Positions 22,900-34,304 of a DNA stretch of 64,000 nt are shown here, in pieces. Source of the DNA: Tupaia tana (lineage: Eukaryota; Chordata; Mammalia; Scandentia; Tupaiidae). A model generated the notes under the pieces. That model saw only the letters and a list, made by a program, of their open reading frames with translations, did no database searches and was not told the DNA's origin. How positions within the stretch are numbered: the stretch's first letter is position 1; the number at the start of each line of letters is the position of its first letter. A program made the translations under genes and the position numbers. Location of the stretch: positions 15,268,964-15,332,963 of the forward strand of contig JAKSZU010000004.1 of the NCBI GenBank assembly GCA_026018925.1, in the 5' to 3' direction.

Positions 22900-23084
22900 G
22901 AAAAACGAAAGCACACCAGACATTTGTGCCCAAAATCCCAGGAAGAGAATGAAGGAAAAGGGATTGTAGCGTAGCCATCCCTCCTGGGTGGTGATTCTCA
23001 CTTTCCCTCTCATTCTCTTTCTGGGAGTGTGTGCACCTACTGACATGACCCTACAATAAAAACCTTAAAAAAAAAAAAAAAAAA
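22900..23084 (+). mobile_element. SINE-L, 5'-truncated
   Basis: Begins within the body (GCACACCAGACATTTGTGCCC), keeps CCCTCCTGGGTGGTGATT, and ends with an A run. Confidence 0.75.
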
Positions 23085-23260
23085 GTACTCTGGATTCTGA
23101 AAACCCAGGCTTTAGACCTGGCTCAGCACCTTCTCACTTTGGGCAAACCATTTGAACTTTGAACCTGTATTTTCACCTCTATGTTAGGGGAAATACCCAC
23201 CCTATTTACTTCAAGAGGATTTTGTGAGGCTGAAATGGTAAGAGTATAGTGAAAGCCAGT
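23085..23260 (+). mobile_element. MIR
   Basis: CTTTAGACCTGGCTCAGCAC, TTCTCACTTTGGGCAAACCA, TTTTCACCTCTATGTTAGGG and GAGGATTTTGTGAGGCTGAA, in order. Confidence 0.75.
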
Positions 23261-23610
23261 AGGTAAGAGTAAGGTGATGCTAATTACTTCGTAGACATTT
23301 ATGGACACCCTACCGGTAAGCACTGTGAGTGCCGCTGGTGGGACTCCCATGAGCCCTGCTGGATTTCAACCCAGCAGGAGGTTTGGTTAGGCTGCGAGGC
23401 CATCGCGGTCATAGCTTGGGCCGAGGAGGGGAACCCAGGACAAGGCAGAGCAAGGGCTCCCCAGGAAGCTCTGAAATCAACCTGAGGCCAGGCTGACGTC
23501 AGGGGCCCTCTCTCTGGCTTGCTCTGCTGTCAAGACACATGTCGAACACAAGGCTTAAACCCTGAGGGAAACAAGGCGGGAATGGGGCCCTGAGGTAGCA
23601 CTAGAGATGG
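23260..23610. other. Intronic sequence, nothing recognised
   Basis: No named repeat or exon. Confidence 0.4.
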
Positions 23611-24120
23611 AAAAGTCTAGGCAAGAGCTTGTCTCTGGAGAGGTGGGGCGGACGGCGGTTGCCATGGAGCAGGCTCATGAGGACAGGACCTGTGGTCTGT
23701 GCCTGTGGGGGAGGAGAGGATGGGCTTGAAGCTGGGGAGGTCGAGGCTGTGAGGGTGAAAGAGGTGTCCACAGAGAGGAAAAGAGAATACAGACGGGCAC
23801 AGTGGGCAGTTGATATGATAAGGTTACTGAGGACGAGGGCAGGAATTGGCATCTGCTCTCAGGAGGGATGGTACTTCCATTCTCAGCAGTGGGGAGTGGC
23901 AGAGACACAGAGAGGTTTGTAAGTGTGGAATAAAGGTGAAGGGGTTCTCTTTATTCCCTCTGGAAAGCAGAACATGGGATCGTTTGCCAGACATAAGAGG
24001 CAGGGCATAAGACCAGAAGTTTGGGAAGAGTGGAGAATGGAAGAGACTGCTTCCAGGGCAGCCACAGACCGTCGAGCAGAGCAGGCGTGAGCCAATGATG
24101 GCACTGATCTGAGTGCCTGT
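23610..24120 (-). mobile_element. Possible L2 relic (antisense)
   Basis: Purine-rich sequence with L2-like pieces (GGGCAGTTGATATGATAAGG, GAGGGCAGGAATTGGCATC). Weak; could be unrelated. Confidence 0.3.
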
Positions 24121-24924
24121 GTGGCTTTTCTTCAGCAGGCTTAGTCACCCAAGTGTAGGGGCCAGATTCTACAAGAAGTCACCCCCAGACCTGAAGTCTT
24201 TGCCCACATTGCTTGTGCTCCCTGGGGGTTCGTGTATAGGAAACAACCTCTGTTGGTAAAGTAAAGAGAAAGGTGCTAGAGGTAAGGGTAGGGGCAGGAC
24301 TCAGCCATTCCAGGAGGGAGCATCCATGACCAGAACGGACTGTGCCGTGTGAGTAGGTGGCCCAGGATGGTGAGGTCCGAAGACCCTCCCCCTATGTGGG
24401 GACAGCAGCAGTTCCTGGTGCTGGAGCACTCTGGACCCCTTGCAGTGTGGTGGCCGAAGTCCCTGGCAGGCTGTTCATGTCACCTGGGGGCCCAGAGAAC
24501 CCTGGTAGAGAGCTCTGTCTGGGGATACAGCCAAGCTGTGTTGCTGCATAAACCCTGAGGCTGAAACGTTAGCCCGTGGGTGAGGGCTGTGGGAGCAGTG
24601 TAGACAGGGTGTGTGGGAGAGGCCAGGGTATGAGGCATGAGAGCCCTGGGCCTTTGACATGACCCGATGTGAGGACACAACTTCTGAAAGCCTCACCCAG
24701 TCATTCTGGAGCCTCCAGCTTCCCAAGTTAGAGCAGAGGGGCTCACATCTAGCCAGAGAATCCCATGTCTGGGAGCAGAGCCTGGCTCGGTCCTGTTGGT
24801 GCTGCTGGTGGCCACTGGTAAGTCAGTTACTGCCGTCAAGCCAGCCCCTGAGCTGGCACTCCCTGAGGAGAAGGAGGGCAAGGCTGATACCAAAACTGGG
24901 AGGGGAGGAAGGGAGGAGGAAAGG
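24120..24924. other. Intronic sequence, nothing recognised
   Basis: 0.8 kb of moderately GC-rich DNA, no named repeat. Confidence 0.45.
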
Positions 24925-25020
24925 AAACTGACAGTTATTGAGCAACACGGTGTGCCAAGCACTCGCATGCCTTGCCTTATTTCATCTTCACAATCATCTG
25001 GAGGTAGGAGGCATTATTAG
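24925..25020 (-). mobile_element. MIR fragment
   Basis: GTTATTGAGCAACACGGTGT, CCTTATTTCATCTTCACAAT, GAGGTAGGAGGCATTATTA. Confidence 0.6.
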
Positions 25021-25492
25021 CCCTCTTTACTTTCATTCATTCAACAAATGTGCAGCGAGTGCCTGGTGAGCGTGTTACTGCCCCAGGACCTGGAGCTAGA
25101 GCAGTGAGCAAAGCGGACCAACTTCCCTGCCTTCCCAAGCTCATGTACTAGTGGAAAAGCAGACAAAGAAACTCCAAATATGTAAATAAAATGTATAGCG
25201 TATCAGGTGGTGGGCGATGCTGGAGGAAACGCAGGAGTGGAGATTAGAATGGTGAGAGGCTCGCCATTTTAGATAGGGGAGTTGGGAAAGTCTCCCTGAG
25301 AAGGTCGCATTTAAGTAAAACATGACAGGGACAGCCTTCCAGGCAGAGGAAAAACAGTTTGAAAACTAACAGGGGACCCAAAAAAAGGAAAGAAATCTGC
25401 CTACATTGAAGGAATGAGAGAATAAGACACAGTTGAAAAGTCTAGATGAGGGGGATATTGTAGATCATTATAAGGATGGAGGAATTTTTTTA

Positions 25493-25749
25493 AAAAATTT
25501 TAAGAGGTTTTTGCCATCGGGTGTGTGTACTCACCAGAGAGAGACAAAGACAGTGAGAGGAGAAGTGAGAAGTCCCCCCTCAGGGGGATAGCCACACTGC
25601 AATCCCTTTTCCTTCATTCTCCTCCTGGGGTCGTGGGCACCCATGCACACACACTCAGTGTGATTTTCAAGTCACCAGGTCCAGGACTTGAACTGCTGTC
25701 AGTCATGTGGGAGTCCAGCAACGTAACCACTACACCACCTGCTGGCCCC
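25493..25749 (-). mobile_element. SINE-L, diverged
   Basis: Antisense copy inside the L2. CCCCCTCAGGGGGATAGCC and head complement ACCACCTGCTGGCCCC. Confidence 0.8.
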
Positions 25750-25789
25750 AGGATAGAGGACTTTGAGCAGAGAAGTAACTTGGGATATT

Positions 25790-25959
25790 TTTTTTAGGAA
25801 TTATTTTATTTTATTTAACTTTATTTATTTATATATTTAAATTTGACCTGAGAGAGAGAGGGGGAAAGTGAGAAAGCAAGCCACCAGGTCCGGAACTCGA
25901 CCCACAGTTGGCCATGTGGGAGTCCAGCGCCCTTAACCACCATGCCACCTGCCAGCCCC
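25790..25959 (-). mobile_element. SINE-S
   Basis: Antisense; TTATTTTATTTAACTTTATT tail, AAATTTGACCTGAGAGAG, head complement CCACCTGCCAGCCCC. Confidence 0.85.
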
Positions 25960-25986
25960 AGTAACAGGTTTTAAAGGATCATGTAG

Positions 25987-26241
25987 GGGCCAGCCAGTGG
26001 GGTGGAGGTTAAGGCAGCTGGATTCTACATGACCGACTATACAGTTCAAGTCTTGGTCCTGGCAGCTCAGACAACATGCTGGGCATATGTGTGTGTGTGC
26101 GCGCGCCCAAAACCCAAGAGGAGAATGGAGGAGAAGGGATTATGGCATGGCCATTCCCCCCCCACCCCAGGGGGAGTGCTTGCTCACTCTTTCCCAGTCT
26201 CCTGTGAGCACATTCACCCTATGATAAATTTTTTTTAAAGG
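25987..26241 (+). mobile_element. SINE-L, older
   Basis: Sense copy with GGCCAGCCAGTGGGGTGGAG as head, (TG/CG)n in the arm and CCCCCCCCACCCCAGGGGGA at the palindrome. Confidence 0.75.
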
Positions 26242-26479
26242 CTCACTCTGGTTGCTTGATGAGAATAGACCATTGCAAGGTGGGGAATCCAGTTGGAGGC
26301 TTTGTAATAATCTACAGGAGTTAAAGGTCCTAAAGATACACAAGTCCTAGCCCTTCTTGTCCTCTCCTTGGAAGATCTTCCATGGTGACTCGACCACAGT
26401 GGAAATGGGAAGATGGTAAGGAATCTTCCTGTTAAGCACACCAGGTGCTCCTGTGCAGGCACCCCTGATCCTGACTGGC

Positions 26480-26700
26480 TGGGAATCTAAGAGATGGTTG
26501 CTATGTGGCAAGTACTGCCCTAGGACCTGGAGTAGAGCAGTGAGCAAAACTGATCAGCTTCCTGCCTTCCTGGGGCTCTTGTTCTCTGGAGAAGCAGGCT
26601 AAGAAATAAATAATGTAAATAAAATGTATAGCATACCAGGCAGTTGGAGGTGTTGGAGAAAATGCTAGAATGGGGAATAAAATGTTGGGAAGCAAGACTT
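26480..26700 (-). mobile_element. L2 fragment (antisense)
   Basis: Resembles 25060-25250 in detail: TAGAGCAGTGAGCAAAACTG, AATGTAAATAAAATGTATAG, CATACCAGGCAGTTGG. It is a second copy of the same L2 region. Confidence 0.55.
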
Positions 26701-26839
26701 GCCTTCCCTCGCTCCTTCCTTCTAGGTGGTAGCTGTATGGGTGGTCACTGTACTATTACCATTTTTTACATGTTTGAATGTTTTTCATAACACATGTTAG
26801 TTCTACAAGTCTTAAAATCTTAAGAGATGAAGGGTTTAA

Positions 26840-27650
26840 TGTGGGGGGAAACAACGTATTTGTATGCTTATGGGAATAATCCAGAAATGATGTAAAGACT
26901 TCCAGGAGCAGTGTTCTTTAGTAAATGGAAAGGGTGATACGTAGGGCGCAAAGGTTGGCCTAGTTCCAAATAGAGACAGTGTAAACAGAAGGAAGTGGCG
27001 AATGAAGGCACAGATGTTGGCGAGCAGCAATGGTGTGGCGATTATAGACACTCTATTCTGATCGCTTCCGATATTTCAGTGCAGTAGTAAACAAGGTCAT
27101 CTGTTCAGAGTAAGAAAGAGGAGGAGGTGTTGAAAGTGTGAAGAGAAAGGAGAAAGCATGACTACTTATCTGGGAGAGTGGGAGAATAACGTACAGTACA
27201 ATTGCCAGGCAGCATAAGGGCCTCGCTTGAATTCTGAGTGAGACCAACCAGCATATGTTTTTCTCCAGCCAACCATGTTCAGCTGTTCAGGTTCATTTGC
27301 AGAGTAAGTGGGAAGCAGAATTTAAACCAAGTTTTATTTTAGCCAAGTGAGAGAGGAGCAAGGAAGCTGAGGATGAATGCAAGGGAGTGATTTTAATGAT
27401 CGATTTGGAATTTCAACTGGATGCGAATTGCCAAGGAGGTGAAAAATACTGAAAAGATGGCAGAACTGATAGTGTGACAGCGCCAGTGTGTCGAGGATTG
27501 TTGGAGTTCAGCCACAAGAGCAAGTGAGCTGTGGACGTGTGGATAGGTCAGGGCGAGAGCTTAAGATTGAGATTAGAGAGGGCTTTAATGACTAGTGACG
27601 GTGTGGTCTAGGATATATTAATCATTTAGGAATAAGTAGCTGAGATCAGG
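26840..27650 (-). mobile_element. L2 ORF2 relic (antisense)
   Basis: GCTTATGGGAATAATCCAG, GTAAACAAGGTCATCTGTTC, GGAGAGTGGGAGAATAACGT, TTGCCAGGCAGCATAAGGGC, GAGTGAGACCAACCAGCATA and GTTTTTCTCCAGCC follow antisense L2 reverse-transcriptase-region sequence. No open frame remains. Confidence 0.6.
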
Positions 27651-28394
27651 TAAGGAATAAAGTCACCAGAAGAATGGAGTTCTTCTCCTGCCTTGGAGTT
27701 TACCAGTTTTGGGGTTTCAAAGGAAACACATCTCTTCTGTTTCCTGCTTTTTGAAAAAGTAAACAAAGTATTGAGACTGATGGTATTTGCTTTAGAGTGT
27801 CTCTTCTTTCTATTTCCTTCTCCCCTACAGTTGAGGAAAGAAAGACCTGCTGAGGAAGGGGGTGGCTGGACTTGGCCATGCACAGGGATCATTACTGGTT
27901 TGGGCCATAGAAAGTTAAGGCTATCTTAACGGTGCCTCAGGTCAGAGAGCAGAGGCTGGGGGGAGAGAGCTGACCAAGCATCAGAATTGAGGGTCTTAGC
28001 TGTAATGTGCAAGAGATGAAATGATAGAGGCCCTCGTATGGTACTGTGGCAGGAACATCTTGGGATTTGAGCCTAGAATTCTAGTAAGGTGGAGCTTTTG
28101 AAGGTTTCCCCAGGAGGGGACAGGATGAGCTAGAACTTGTATATATATCTCTAGAACCTTTTACTCTCCCAGACCTTGGCCGCGCCATGTCTTAGGAAAA
28201 TGTGCTATGCCTAGAATGGCCTCCAACAAGTCTCTAGTCTTCCTTCCTGGTGGTTGGATGGCCCCAGAATGCCGATTGCAGCAAGGGATAGGCGAGCCCA
28301 TGATAGACGGGTGTGACAGAGGGGACTGAATGCCGCAGCCCAGTACTTGATGGCTATGACGGGCCCCTGGCCGTGTGCAGAGCCTGTTACTGTG
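27650..28394. other. Intronic sequence, nothing recognised
   Basis: A good-looking pyrimidine tract and AG occur at about 27800-27831, but the sequence after it encodes nothing I know. Confidence 0.4.
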
Positions 28395-28560
28395 GCTGTT
28401 TACACATGTGTTCATTGATTACCTGTGCTATGCCAGGTGCTGTGCTAGATACTAGGCTTGTGGTGTGGAAGATAAGGCCCAGTGGTAAGACGGTCTCTCA
28501 AAGCCCCTTTCAGCCTGTCACTAGTTCAAATTCAGGGCCTCTTGGGTTGGCAGGGGACAT
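28395..28560 (-). mobile_element. L2 fragment (antisense)
   Basis: TTCATTGATTACCTGTGCTA, TGCCAGGTGCTGTGCTAGAT and ACTAGGCTTGTGGTGTGG resemble the reverse L2 3' end. Confidence 0.45.
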
Positions 28561-29830
28561 TAGTCAATGTGAGAAATGGCAGAAAGAGTGCGGGGACCAG
28601 CATTCGTGTTGTATGGGGGCAGGGATCCTTATTGTAGGACAGTTCTCCCAGTGCCTCTTGACACTGGGTCTGAGACAGGTGAGGTTTCTGTCTCTCACTT
28701 GACCCATTCAATTGGCCATTGATCTGGTGTTCAGGAAGAGCTGGTTCTGCCCCTTCAGCTTCACCCGAAGTCTCCAAAGTCAGGAGCAATGCTGGAGCCT
28801 CTGCACTAACGAAGGTAGCTAGGTTAGGTTTCTGTAGGAACAGAGTCCCCACCTAGGGCCAAGGAGACCTACTTTCAAGAGCAGTCTGCATTAATGCATC
28901 ACCCACCCTGGGGGTGACGAGGACTGTGATGAGATCCAGCCACATGGGGCTTCAGACTTCCTTGGCCAGCAGAGCTGGCACAGCTTTCCCACTTCCCAGT
29001 AGGCCACATGGAAGGCCCAGATGTAGCAAACAGTCAGATAAGTTACCCCAAGTCTATGACTTGGATGTTCCTCATTGAAAAGCAAAGGAGGACTAGGTTT
29101 AGGGAGATGTTGGACTGCTTTATAAAATCTGTTGAGCCTAGATGCCAGTAGAAAACCTTGAGCAAGCCTTGCTCCACAGCAGTTAGAATACGCAAGTCGT
29201 GAGCTCAGGATACAGGTCTCGGGTTTGAGATGTAGGCTTAGCAGCCACAGGGGGGCATAGGTAGCTGGACATCTGGAACTTGAACTCTTCCATAACAGTC
29301 GTATTTTCAGCCTTTTCTTTCTAAACCCTTCCTGGGACCGAAGCAGTGGTGGGGTGCAGAGTAGATGGTAGACAGCATTGTGTCCTTCCGCCGGACTTCA
29401 TTCCCCAGCCCTCTCCTCTGAAGGTAAAGGGTCTCGTCTGACAGCACAGCATCTGCCTGTCTGCTGTCGCATCATATCATTCCTGAGCAGAGGGAAGAAA
29501 GATGGCTGAAATTGCCCCTTCCTCTAGGAATCCCGTTGATCTCTGCAGGTGAGAAAGTCACGTTCCTGGAGGTCAGAAGTTCAAGGTCGATGTCCCTGGC
29601 TACATCAAGGTGTCACAGGGCGTGCTCCCTCCAGAGGCTCTGGCCGATTGTCCCTTGCTCTTTAGCCTCTGGTAGCCACCAGCACTCCTTGTCTTGTGGT
29701 GGTGTCTCTCCCATGTCAGCCTCTTGGCCACCTTGCCCTTTTTTCCATGTGTGGTAACATCTCCCTCTGCCTGTCTCTTCTGGGGACACTTGTGAATGCA
29801 GTTAGGAGCCACCCAGAAAATCTAGGATAA
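28560..29830. other. Intronic sequence, few recognisable features
   Basis: A short segment at 28661-28696 recurs at 31069-31104. 29160-29280 may be decayed antisense L2. Otherwise nothing is named. Confidence 0.35.
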
Positions 29831-29967
29831 TCTCCTCCTGTCAAAGTCCTACTTCATGAAGTGTGCCTTCTACCAGAAAAATGCAGGCAATAAACTAATA
29901 AGTAAATCATGCAGTAAATTAGAACAAGATAAATACTGTGGGCAAAAAGAATAAGAGCATGGCATGG

Positions 29968-30219
29968 GACCAGCAGATGGCGTAATGATTATGTTGCTGG
30001 ACTCCCACATAGTTGACCATAGTTCAAGTCCCAGACCCAGCAGTTTAAAACTCACGTTGGGTATGTATACATGCATACCCAAGACCCCAGGAGGAGACTG
30101 GAGGAGAAGGGATTGCAGTGTGGCCATCCCCCATGGGGGATGATTTCTTGCTTTCTGTCTGTCTCTCTCTGTCTCTCCGGTGAGCACACACACCCTATAG
30201 CAAAAATCCCTTTAAAAAA
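29968..30219 (+). mobile_element. SINE-L
   Basis: Sense copy, older CAGCAGATGGCGTAATGATT head. The palindrome is altered to CCCCCATGGGGGATG. Confidence 0.88.
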
Positions 30220-30229
30220 AGAAAAAGGC

Positions 30230-30507
30230 GGGACCAGCAGTTAGCGTAATGGCTATGTCGCTAGACTCCCATGTAGTCGACTGCGGTTCGAGTCCCAGAC
30301 CTGGTGGCTTAAACTCATGCTGGGCGCATGTGCGTGCGTGCCCAAGATCCTGAGAGGAGAATGGAGGAGAAGGGATTGCGGCGTGGCCATCCCCCTGGGA
30401 GGTGATTTCTCGCTTTCTGTCTCTCTGTCTCTCTCTGTCTGTCTGGCGAGCACACGCGCCCTGTAGCTAAAACCTCTCCAAAAAAAGAAGAAAGAAAAGA
30501 AAAAGGC
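30230..30507 (+). mobile_element. SINE-L
   Basis: Sense copy with canonical B box GGTTCGAGTCC. The target GAAAAAGGC occurs before it and again after its GAAA-rich tail. Confidence 0.9.
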
Positions 30508-30924
30508 ATGGCAAGGCAACAGGAGCAGGTGGCTGTATGAAACAGGACGGTCAGGTCCGCCTCCTGGGAAGGACGTGAGGAAGAGAGCCTCGTGAGCATC
30601 CGGAGGAAGAACGTTGCAGGCGAAGGGAACAGCTTGAGTGAAATCCCTGAGGCAGCAAGGGGTGTGGCTGTGGTGCCATAGCTGGGCAGAGTAGAAGGAG
30701 CTCAGGTCAGAGGAAACTGGGGGGGTAGGGGGAGCAGGGATGGCCTCGCAGGCCACGGGGAGCACGTCGCCTTTACTCTGATTTAAGTGGGAGGACGTTG
30801 AACACGAGGGAAGATTGATCTTTGAGAGAAGAGTGGATACTCGCTCAGTTTTATCAAGAGGGAAGGAGAAGTGGAGCAAGTATAGGTGGTTTTGTGGACT
30901 CAGTGGGAGGCAGATCCCTGATCT

Positions 30925-31890
30925 CGCTTTGCACATATTCCCTCAGCATGTGCTATCCCAGACACAGTGCTAAGTGTGGGGGCTGGGGCCAGGAGCGGAG
31001 CCCAGAGCAACACCGGGAGCTCCGAATAGCACAAAAAGGTCTTTGAAAGTTCATGGAAAATGCATGTTGACAGCGGGTCTGAGGCAGGTGAGGTTTCCGT
31101 CTGTGAAGAAACTGCACAGATTGCAAATTATTTGTCCCAACATGAACCAACACTTAAGTTCCATTTTCCACACACTTTTTGAAGTCCCCTCATAGAGCTT
31201 ACATTCTCCATATGAGAGAATAAGCAATGAATAAGATCATTTTAAATAGTGATAAACACGAAGAAAATTTTAAGAAGATAATGAGTTAGAAAATGACTGA
31301 AGGAAGAGACCCACTTCAGACAGAAGAGTCAGAGAAAACCTCTCCAAGGAATGGATCTTAATGAAAACAAAGAGCCAGCCTTGGTGAGATCCAGACGTGT
31401 CCTGGAAAGGTCCAGACACAGCACACCTTTGTTGTATTCACGGGCTAGACAGAAGGCCGTAGACTGTGACAGGTGAGTAAGGAGGAGGACCAGTAGCAAG
31501 ATCAGAGGTAGGTGAGCGTCAGGCCTTGTGACCTGTGGTTTGGTTTTATTCAGGGCAGTGGAGTGTTCTAATCAGAGGAACAAAAGGACGTTTACCAGTG
31601 CCATTCTGGCCTCTGAGGGAAGGCGAGGGTGGAAGCCGGTTGTTGAGATGAAGTACGATGGCGTGATGACTTGGCCTGCGGGGTGGCAGTAGAGATAGGT
31701 AAGTGGGTGAATTTAGAATATGTTTAGAGGTTGTACTAACAGGATTTGCTGATGAATTGGATGAGAGGTGGCCAAGAAAAAGAGATGAGTCAAGAATGAC
31801 TCCCAGGGATACCATCCAATTGGCAAGAAAGGGGCTTGTTTGCAAAATAGGTGTTGTTTTTGGTAGAGTGTGAGGATCGGGGCAAGTGGG
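30925..31890 (-). mobile_element. L2 relic (antisense) split by a MITE-like element
   Basis: CATGTGCTATCCCAGACACA, TAGAGCTTACATTCTCCATA, ATGAATAAGATCATTTTAAA, GTTTGGTTTTATTCAGGGCA, AACAGGATTTGCTGATGAAT and CAAGAATGACTCCCAGG keep L2 order on both sides of 31030-31195. Confidence 0.55.
31030..31195. mobile_element. Putative Tc1/mariner-class MITE
   Basis: The ends CTTTGAAAGTTCATGGAAAA and, on the opposite strand, CTTCAAAAAGTGTGTGGAAA are imperfect inverted repeats that interrupt an L2. The family is one I recognise by its ACTTTTTGAAG terminus in several mammals, but I cannot name it. Confidence 0.5.
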
Positions 31891-32109
31891 ACTAAAAACA
31901 AACAAAAAAATGGCTCCTGGGCTTCGGCTCCATCGAGTACATGAGCCTAGTCTCTACTTCCTCACCATCAAAGCCAGAACCCCACCACTGCCGTGGGCCT
32001 GTGTGTCACCAACTTTCTCACCGCTTCCTCGAGTTCCGTCACACCCTGTCCTCGTACCAGCCCTGCAGCAGCAGTGCCCGAACTGGGTTGAGTCCTTCCA
32101 GCCTCTTTT

Positions 32110-32137
32110 TCTGCTTCTGCTTCTGCTTCTGCTTCTG
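32110..32137. repeat. (CTTCTG)n tandem repeat
   Basis: Four to five perfect hexamer units. Confidence 0.95.
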
Positions 32138-32849
32138 GGCTGCTTGGGACCACTGCCTCGGTGACACACAGACACATGCCTTGGCACCACTGTGGCGGCA
32201 TGGTCTCCAGCCTCCGAGAACTGCTCAGCACCACTCAGCAATCTTTGCCCCTGACTTGTTCCTGGTACCCTTTCCAAACTTTCACCATCTGTAGGACACC
32301 CGGCAGTCTACACCCGTGCACTCATGACCTCCGTGTCCCCACTCTCAATGACTTCCCAGGGAAAAGTGTCTGTCTAGTGAACGTTCTCCCAGGTGCTTCC
32401 TGCCCCTAAACTTATCTACCATGGTAGCCATCTTCACATTCTGTCCCCTTTCTCCAGGGAAAGGTATCCTGCCTTCTGCGTGCCTCCCCTCGTACCCTGG
32501 CTCCATGCCCTTGCCCTCCCCAGGGCTTCATTCACCCTTTTTGTCATCACCTCTGTCCTTGCAGCCTTCCCTCTTCTCTGCTTGTCTCCTTCCCAGAGTC
32601 CAAACAGCAGCGTGCTCACTTCTTCCCATCCCACTTGACTCTGCAGCGCCTGTTCTGTCTCCTTTTTACCATCAGATTTCTTTAGGCTGTGTCCGATCTC
32701 GCTCCTGCTCTATGTCACGTCTCTCCCTCCTCAGCCCCTGCGGCCTGTGTGTTCTCTCTCCATCTCTGATCGCATTTCCCCGACGGGCCAGTGACTTTGT
32801 ATTCCCAAAGGCAAGGCAGTGAGTAAGAATGTGGCTATAGATAGTGCTG

Positions 32850-32940
32850 ACGGAGGTCACAGTGAGGATTAAATAAGTACCGTGCACAGAGCACTTAGAG
32901 CAGTGCCTGGAGCACAGGAAGAGCTCAGCGACTGCTTGCT
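32850..32940 (+). mobile_element. MIR 3' fragment
   Basis: GAGGATTAAATAAGTACCGT, GCACAGAGCACTTAGAGCAG and TGCCTGGAGCACAGG follow the MIR end. Confidence 0.65.
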
Positions 32941-33649
32941 GCTCTGTTTCCGGGCGTTTATTGGCTGTTCCACGACTGCTTGGCTGCCTCGCCTGTTACC
33001 CACAAAGGCAGGGGTCTCGTGTCCTCTGTCGTGTTCCCAGTACTAGTGCAGTGCCTGAGATAAGCTGGGGTGCACACCTATTGGAGAGATGGGTGGTGGA
33101 CACTGGGGCCTGCCAGGACTTGTGCTTTTGGGCTCTGGGTATGTGGCTTCTACACATGGCAATCTGGCTGGCATCCAGGCTCTCTCTGGGGGAGGAGCAC
33201 CTCCCTCTCACAACAGCTCTTAGCTCACAGATCTCCCCTCCACCTCCCTGCAGCTTCCCTCCCTTTCTGTCCACACTAGGTACAGGCTGTCAGGGAGTCG
33301 GTGGGAGCCTGTCAGTAAGAGCCCAGGCCCTGCCCCCCGAGGGCCTCAGCTCAACCTCTCTCCTCCTTCAGCACAGGCCTCCCTGCCTGTCATTCATGTC
33401 ATGCTCATGGCTCCAGCCTGTCTGGACATAACTGTGGCCATAGTCCCTACACAGGCGAAAGGGCAGTAGCCGGCCCTGTTTTAGACCCGGGGTGGGGGCT
33501 GGCTGTGAATAACAGACATCACTGGAAGCCTGGACCTGTATAGCAAGAAGACAACCCTCACACCTCCAAAGGTGAGCAGGAACTTGGCCTGGATTGGCCC
33601 AGGAAGACCCATACTGTGGAGACCGTCGCCCCAAGCTGCTGTCCCTCTT

Positions 33650-34090
33650 TCACACACACTTACTGAGTACCTGCTGCATGCCTGGTTGTGTGCCGGGGGT
33701 GCCTCACAGTCTGGAGAGGAGCTAGGTGGTGACATTGGTTTGTCGTAGGTGCTAAGAGGACGGTGCTGTGCACAAGGAATGGTGGGAACCTGCAGGAGGG
33801 CTCGGTTGGCCCGCAGGCTGAGGGCAGCCTTCAGAGAGGTCGGGACACTAGAGTCGTGTCTTGAAGAACAAGCAGAAGTTCAGTGTGTGAGTGGCAAGGG
33901 AGGAGAATTCCAGGCAAAGGGAATGATGGAGTAAAGGCATGGGGTGTCAGAGAGCCTGGCAGATTACAGACACTGTAAGCAGTTGGATTGGGCTGACGTA
34001 GCAGCAGGGAGAGCGGAGTGTGTCGGGGTCTTGCAAACCAGACTGAAGAGCTCGAACTTTGTCCTCTGGTAGCAGTTGCAGTTGGTAGAA
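33650..34090 (-). mobile_element. L2 fragment (antisense)
   Basis: ACTTACTGAGTACCTGCTGC, GAGGAGAATTCCAGGCAAAG, GATGGAGTAAAGGCATGGGG and CTCGAACTTTGTCCTCTGG fit antisense L2. Confidence 0.5.
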
Positions 34091-34304
34091 ACCCATATCA
34101 AATGAATCTGTGCAAAAAGGAACATGTATTTGCTTATAAAAGTGTTCAGTTCAGGAGCTGGACTGACTTCAGGCCCACCTGAATCTAGGACTCAGTGTCT
34201 TTCTCCCTGGATCTTGTCTCTGCTTTCCTCTGGGTCTGACTGTTCTACAGATGGTTTTCTCATGGAGCCACGGAAGATGGCTCCAGCAATTCTAGGCCCA
34301 GGAC
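34090..34304. other. Intronic sequence, nothing recognised
   Basis: No named repeat. Confidence 0.4.

Larger units (their letters stand above)
25030..26345 (-). mobile_element. L2 relic (antisense) split by three SINEs
   Basis: Starts with the reverse-complement L2 3' end (TTCATTCATTCAACAAATGT), then GAGCAGTGAGCAAAGCGGAC, TTCCAGGCAGAGGAAAA, TTTGAGCAGAGAAGTAACTT, TTTTAAAGGATCATG, CTCACTCTGGTTGCTTGATG and GAGAATAGACC. The order follows L2 across SINEs at 25493-25749, 25790-25959 and 25987-26241. Confidence 0.6.
29860..30870 (-). mobile_element. L2 relic (antisense) split by two SINEs
   Basis: GCAGGCAATAAACTAATAAG, AGATAAATACTGTGGGC and then, after the SINEs, GAACAGCTTGAGTGAAATCC, CTGAGGCAGCAAGGGG, GCCTCGCAGGCCACGGG and GCCTTTACTCTGATTTAAG follow L2 order. 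Confidence 0.6.
31890..33649. other. Intronic sequence with CT-rich stretches
   Basis: (CTTCTG)n at about 32110-32137. 32230-32830 has scattered LINE-like phrases. 32850-32940 is MIR-like and 32990-33062 resembles an L2 3' end (AAAGGCAGGGGTCTCGTG, CAGTGCCTGAGATAAG). No exon. Confidence 0.4.

Noticed and set aside
27800-27900. Possible exon after a strong pyrimidine tract and AG at 27831
   Set aside because: The following frame matches nothing known and has no clear donor; the region looks like decayed intron/L2.
30253-30936. 227-codon open frame on the minus strand
   Set aside because: It runs across a SINE-L and an antisense L2 relic. The translation is SINE and LINE sequence, with no gene signature.
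31915-32160. Processed pseudogene suggested by an open frame with a Leu run
   Set aside because: The Leu run comes from (CTTCTG)n, and no parent gene could be recognised with confidence.
32961-33431. 156-codon open frame
   Set aside because: Low-complexity-like translation overlapping an L2 3'-like remnant; no homology recognised.
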